From an uncultured bacterium (GTDB lineage Bacteria; Bacillota_I; Bacilli_A; RF39; UBA660): a stretch of DNA of 16,435 nt. The stretch is taken from positions 1 through 16,435 of the forward strand of contig OMUM01000007.1 of the NCBI GenBank assembly GCA_900314225.1, written 5' to 3'. A model generated the notes under the pieces. It had not been told where the DNA came from, ran no database searches, and was given only the letters and a program-made list of their open reading frames with translations. The position numbers were made by a program, and so were the translations under genes. Each line of letters opens with the position of its first letter. Within the stretch, counting starts at the first letter, position 1. Of this stretch, positions 13,471-16,435 are shown piece by piece.

Positions 13471-14848
13471 CTTAAATTATGTAATTTTAAAATATTTTAT
13501 AATATTATCTATCTTCATAATGGCTTTTCTTTGGATATTCCAAGCTCTCTTCTTTAGAAGTTTTTATAAAGAACAAAAAGTAAATGATGTTAAAGCAGTT
13601 GCTTCCAAAATAAATAAATATCAAAATGAAGAAAATTTTAATGAAATAATTAACACTCTTGCCTTAGACAAGAGTGTTTGTATTGAAGTAGATGACAATA
13701 ATTTTGATTCTTTATACCACTCAACATATTTTGGAAAAGGATGTATTTCCAATAGTGTAAAAACAGACTATTTTAAATTTGATTTTATGAATAGTAAAGA
13801 AGAAAAAAAAGAATATCAATTAACAAGTCGTAATAATGACATGACAACAATTGTCTATGCTTTAAAATTAAATGATGAGCGCTATGCCTTTGTAAATGCA
13901 TCAATTACTCCAGTTAGTGGAATTACTACCCTAATTACTAAACAATTAACCGTAATGACAATTCTTGCCCTAACACTTGCCTTTGTTCTAGCCTATTTTA
14001 TTTCTAAACATATTTCTAATCCAATAAAAGAAATTAATGATAAAGCAAAAGACCTTGCGAAAGGAAATTTCAACATTAATTTTGATAATGATACAAAAAT
14101 AACAGAAATAAATGATTTATCAAAAACTCTAAACTATGCTAAAGATGAATTAAGTAAAACAGATGAGTATCGAAGAGACTTAATGGCCAATGTCTCACAT
14201 GACTTAAAAACACCACTAACAATGATTAAAGCCTATGCCGAAATGAGTATGGACTTACATGCCAAAAATAGTGAAAAGCAAAAAGAAGACATGAATATAA
14301 TTATATCTGAATCAGATAGACTAACAACTCTAGTAAATGATATCTTAACACTATCTGTTATGCAAAGTCATTTAGACACCTTAGAATTAACTGAATTTGA
14401 TCTAATAGAATTAACCAAAAATATTCTAAAAAAATATAAATTATATCAAGAAACAGAAAATTATAAATTTATTTTTAATCATAATGTCGACAAATTAATA
14501 ATAAAAGCCGATCATAAAAAAATTGAACAAGTAATTTATAATCTAATAAATAATGCTATTAATTATACAGGAGAAGATAATAAAGTAACAATAAATATTA
14601 ATTCAGATAATAAAAAAACTTTAGTAGAAATCAAAGATACTGGTAAAGGAATCAAAGAAGAAGATATTCCCTATATTTGGGATAAATATTATAAAAATAA
14701 GAAAAAACATAAGAGAAATTTAGTAGGTACAGGACTTGGACTATCTATTGTTAAAAATATCTTAGAATTACATAAATATGAATATGGAGTAAAAACTAAA
14801 AAGAATAAAGGAAGTAACTTCTACTTCATAATTACAAAAGAAAAATAG
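13451..14848 (+). CDS. Membrane sensor histidine kinase, partner of the response regulator
   Basis: This 465-residue kinase has one helix at about 13-35, an extracytoplasmic sensor domain (about 36-162), a second helix (about 165-186), HAMP (about 187-240), and a HisKA dimerisation helix with SHDLKTPL and phospho-acceptor His250. The ATPase domain has an N-box NLINNAINYTG (364-374), G1 DTGKGI (396-401), the F-box region IWDKYYK and G2 GTGLGLSIVK (426-435). All catalytic parts are intact. The sensor domain is not a family I can name; it has two cysteines, Cys77 and Cys98, that could form a disulfide. I place the start at the ATG 13451, 12 bases after AGAGGAG, although a TTG at 13439 is in frame. 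The gene overlaps the regulator by 20 bases. Its position beside a flippase gene suggests envelope sensing, as inference. Confidence 0.95.
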   Translation: MWKKKNSLNYVILKYFIILSIFIMAFLWIFQALFFRSFYKEQKVNDVKAVASKINKYQNEENFNEIINTLALDKSVCIEVDDNNFDSLYHSTYFGKGCISNSVKTDYFKFDFMNSKEEKKEYQLTSRNNDMTTIVYALKLNDERYAFVNASITPVSGITTLITKQLTVMTILALTLAFVLAYFISKHISNPIKEINDKAKDLAKGNFNINFDNDTKITEINDLSKTLNYAKDELSKTDEYRRDLMANVSHDLKTPLTMIKAYAEMSMDLHAKNSEKQKEDMNIIISESDRLTTLVNDILTLSVMQSHLDTLELTEFDLIELTKNILKKYKLYQETENYKFIFNHNVDKLIIKADHKKIEQVIYNLINNAINYTGEDNKVTININSDNKKTLVEIKDTGKGIKEEDIPYIWDKYYKNKKKHKRNLVGTGLGLSIVKNILELHKYEYGVKTKKNKGSNFYFIITKEK

Positions 14849-14866
14849 GAATTATCCTATTTTTTT
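14841..14866. terminator. Bidirectional terminator shared by kinase and helD
   Basis: AAAAATAGGA (14841-14850) pairs perfectly with TCCTATTTTT (14855-14864) around a 4-base loop. Seven T follow on the plus strand (14860-14866); the minus strand also ends in a run of T. The kinase TAG stop is inside the left arm and the helicase TAA stop starts at the end of the right arm. Confidence 0.8.
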
Positions 14867-16435
14867 AATTATAAATAATTAATTCATGTTGACATCTAGT
14901 ACAAGCAACATAAAGTAAGTTTCTTTCGTTTTTCTTATAAGAATTATCACGATCATTATAAATAATTACTGAATCAAACTCTAATCCCTTAGAAACATAA
15001 GCAGGAATAATAACTAATTCTTTAATAAAGCTCTTACTATTAGCATCTACTAAACTAATATCAATTTCATTTTTTATTAAATCATATATTTTCTCTGCTT
15101 CACGATTATCTTTCGTAATAATAGCACAACTTCGATATTGTCCTTTTAAATATTTAATATCTTTAATAATACTACTCTTAAGATCATTTACCCCTTTTCT
15201 AATAATTACTGGTTTGTGATTATCACGCCTTATCGCATTAACATGACGTAAATTAAGTATTTTATTTGTATAATCTATTATTTCTGGAGAAGATCTATAA
15301 GTCTTTGATAGTTCTAAATATTTAGTACTTCCTCTAAATAAGTCAATTAAGTCATTTAAACTAGTATAATGATAATATGGATTAATATTTTGATTAATAT
15401 CTCCAAGTATTGTAAAATCAGCTCTTCTAAATATTTGATTAATTATAATATATTGAAGTCTATTATAGTCCTGTGCTTCATCAATTACTACTTGTCTTAT
15501 TCCTGCTTCATACATAAAGCCCTCTAATGCTCCTTTAAGATATGTCATAAGAAGAGCATCTTCATAATTAATAATATCTTTATTTAAACTCTTTTTAATT
15601 ATATTAGAAGGTACCTTAATACGACAAAATTCACTTTCAAAAAAGTCAATTAAAATGTCTTTATATTTCTTATTAAAATTAGAATTATCCATTAATTTCT
15701 TATGAAATGTCTTAATTTTTTTTAAATTACCTTTATAAGCATTAGAACATGTTGCTTCAGCTATTTCATCTACTCTCTCCATAAGTGGAAGTTTAGCATA
15801 TTTTTCATGTAACATCTTATTAATATCATCTTTATAAACTACATGTTCATCTACTTTAAAATCACCTAAAAACATACAATTATCAATATAATTATCAATA
15901 AAAGCATCTAAATCATCTATAATTTTATCACTTTGTTTATATTCAACAAATTTTGGAAAATCTTCTTTGTATGAATAATATCTTGATACAAAATCTGTAA
16001 AACTTTCTACATCTTTATATTCATTTAAAAAAGTCGCCATATAATCAGCAAATGTTGTTTGCATAGTATTATTCTCTCCAAGAGATGGTAAAACATCTGA
16101 AATATATTCTGTAAAAATATTATTCGGAGAAAATATTAAGATATTCTGACTGCCTATATTTTTTAATCTATAAAGTAAGAAAGCAATTCGGTGAAGTGCC
16201 ACTGTTGTTTTACCAGATCCAGCAATTCCTTGAACTATTAAATTATTATCTTCCAAGTTTCTAATTACTTTATTTTGTTCTGTTTGAATAGTATTAACAA
16301 CATTCTTCATTTTCTCAGAAGAATCAGTCGCAAGTACTTCTTGCAATACTTCATCATCTATATTTAAAGAATTATCGAAAACAGATAATAATTTAGCATT
16401 TTCTATCTTATATTGTCTTTTTCTTTTTAATTCAC
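14865..16435 (-). CDS. helD: HelD-type RNA polymerase recycling helicase, 5' end beyond window
   Basis: The reading frame is open to the right edge, so the true start lies outside; about 523 residues are present of a family usually near 700-770. Numbering from a TTG at 16346, superfamily I motifs are TIQTEQN (19-25), Walker A GIAGSGKTT (40-48), Walker B VVIDEAQD (286-293), GDINQN (315-320), LSKTYRSSPEI (346-356), VSKGLEFDSV (451-460) and YVACTR (479-484). These are UvrD-like, and the block AGSGKTTVALHRIAFLLYR is characteristic of HelD. HelD uses ATP to pry RNA polymerase off DNA and recycle stalled complexes. Upstream of the TTG the frame continues (ELKRKRQYKIENAKLLSVFD), and the missing N-terminus should hold the coiled-coil arm that enters the polymerase. 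It converges on the kinase gene and shares its terminator. Confidence 0.88.
   Translation of the reverse strand, partial: ELKRKRQYKIENAKLLSVFDNSLNIDDEVLQEVLATDSSEKMKNVVNTIQTEQNKVIRNLEDNNLIVQGIAGSGKTTVALHRIAFLLYRLKNIGSQNILIFSPNNIFTEYISDVLPSLGENNTMQTTFADYMATFLNEYKDVESFTDFVSRYYSYKEDFPKFVEYKQSDKIIDDLDAFIDNYIDNCMFLGDFKVDEHVVYKDDINKMLHEKYAKLPLMERVDEIAEATCSNAYKGNLKKIKTFHKKLMDNSNFNKKYKDILIDFFESEFCRIKVPSNIIKKSLNKDIINYEDALLMTYLKGALEGFMYEAGIRQVVIDEAQDYNRLQYIIINQIFRRADFTILGDINQNINPYYHYTSLNDLIDLFRGSTKYLELSKTYRSSPEIIDYTNKILNLRHVNAIRRDNHKPVIIRKGVNDLKSSIIKDIKYLKGQYRSCAIITKDNREAEKIYDLIKNEIDISLVDANSKSFIKELVIIPAYVSKGLEFDSVIIYNDRDNSYKKNERNLLYVACTRCQHELIIYN

Overview
The window is strongly A+T-rich DNA from a Gram-positive (Firmicutes-type) bacterium. 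It has near-consensus sigma-A promoters, mostly strong AGGAGG-type ribosome binding sites, many Ile/Asn/Lys-rich proteins and short intergenic gaps. Cell-wall genes are present (UppP, a MurJ/SpoVB-type flippase). TGA is used as a real stop codon: two genes end in TGA where the next start or a terminator follows at once. This argues against the Mycoplasma code and for an uncultured low-GC Bacilli or Erysipelotrichia/RF39-like lineage. That placement is inferred from style, not from a marker gene.

Layout. (1) Positions 1-25 hold the first codons of a leftward gene that runs off the edge, behind a consensus promoter. (2) 117-833 encodes a zinc-ribbon membrane protein of unknown role. (3) 925-4743 is a leftward two-gene operon: an MMPL/RND-type exporter followed by a secreted glycine-heptad protein. 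It is closed by a strong terminator and divergent from a TetR-type regulator (4925-5509), its likely repressor. (4) 5578-9110 is a leftward run of four genes: uppP, a small integral membrane protein, a small alarmone (ppGpp) synthetase, and a protein that reads end to end like cofactor-independent phosphoglycerate mutase but lacks nearly all metal-binding residues. Upstream lies map (methionine aminopeptidase) with a good promoter and a weak terminator. (5) 10143-11225 encodes a membrane-anchored acidic protein with a conserved-looking proline/tyrosine motif near its end. It is divergent from the lipid flippase gene (11443-12744). (6) 12802-14848 is an OmpR-type response regulator and its histidine kinase, with overlapping genes. 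Their promoter carries an 11-bp direct repeat typical of this regulator family. (7) 14865 to the right edge is a 5'-truncated HelD-type helicase, convergent with the kinase and sharing a bidirectional terminator with it.

Themes. Much of the window concerns the cell envelope: undecaprenyl phosphate recycling, lipid-linked precursor flipping, an MMPL exporter with a surface partner, and a two-component sensor. A stress/transcription layer (alarmone synthetase, HelD) is interleaved. No mobile elements, CRISPR arrays, tRNAs or rRNAs were seen. There is no gene-free stretch over 300 bases. The most unusual item is the apparent phosphoglycerate mutase pseudoenzyme, which sits directly upstream of the alarmone synthetase.
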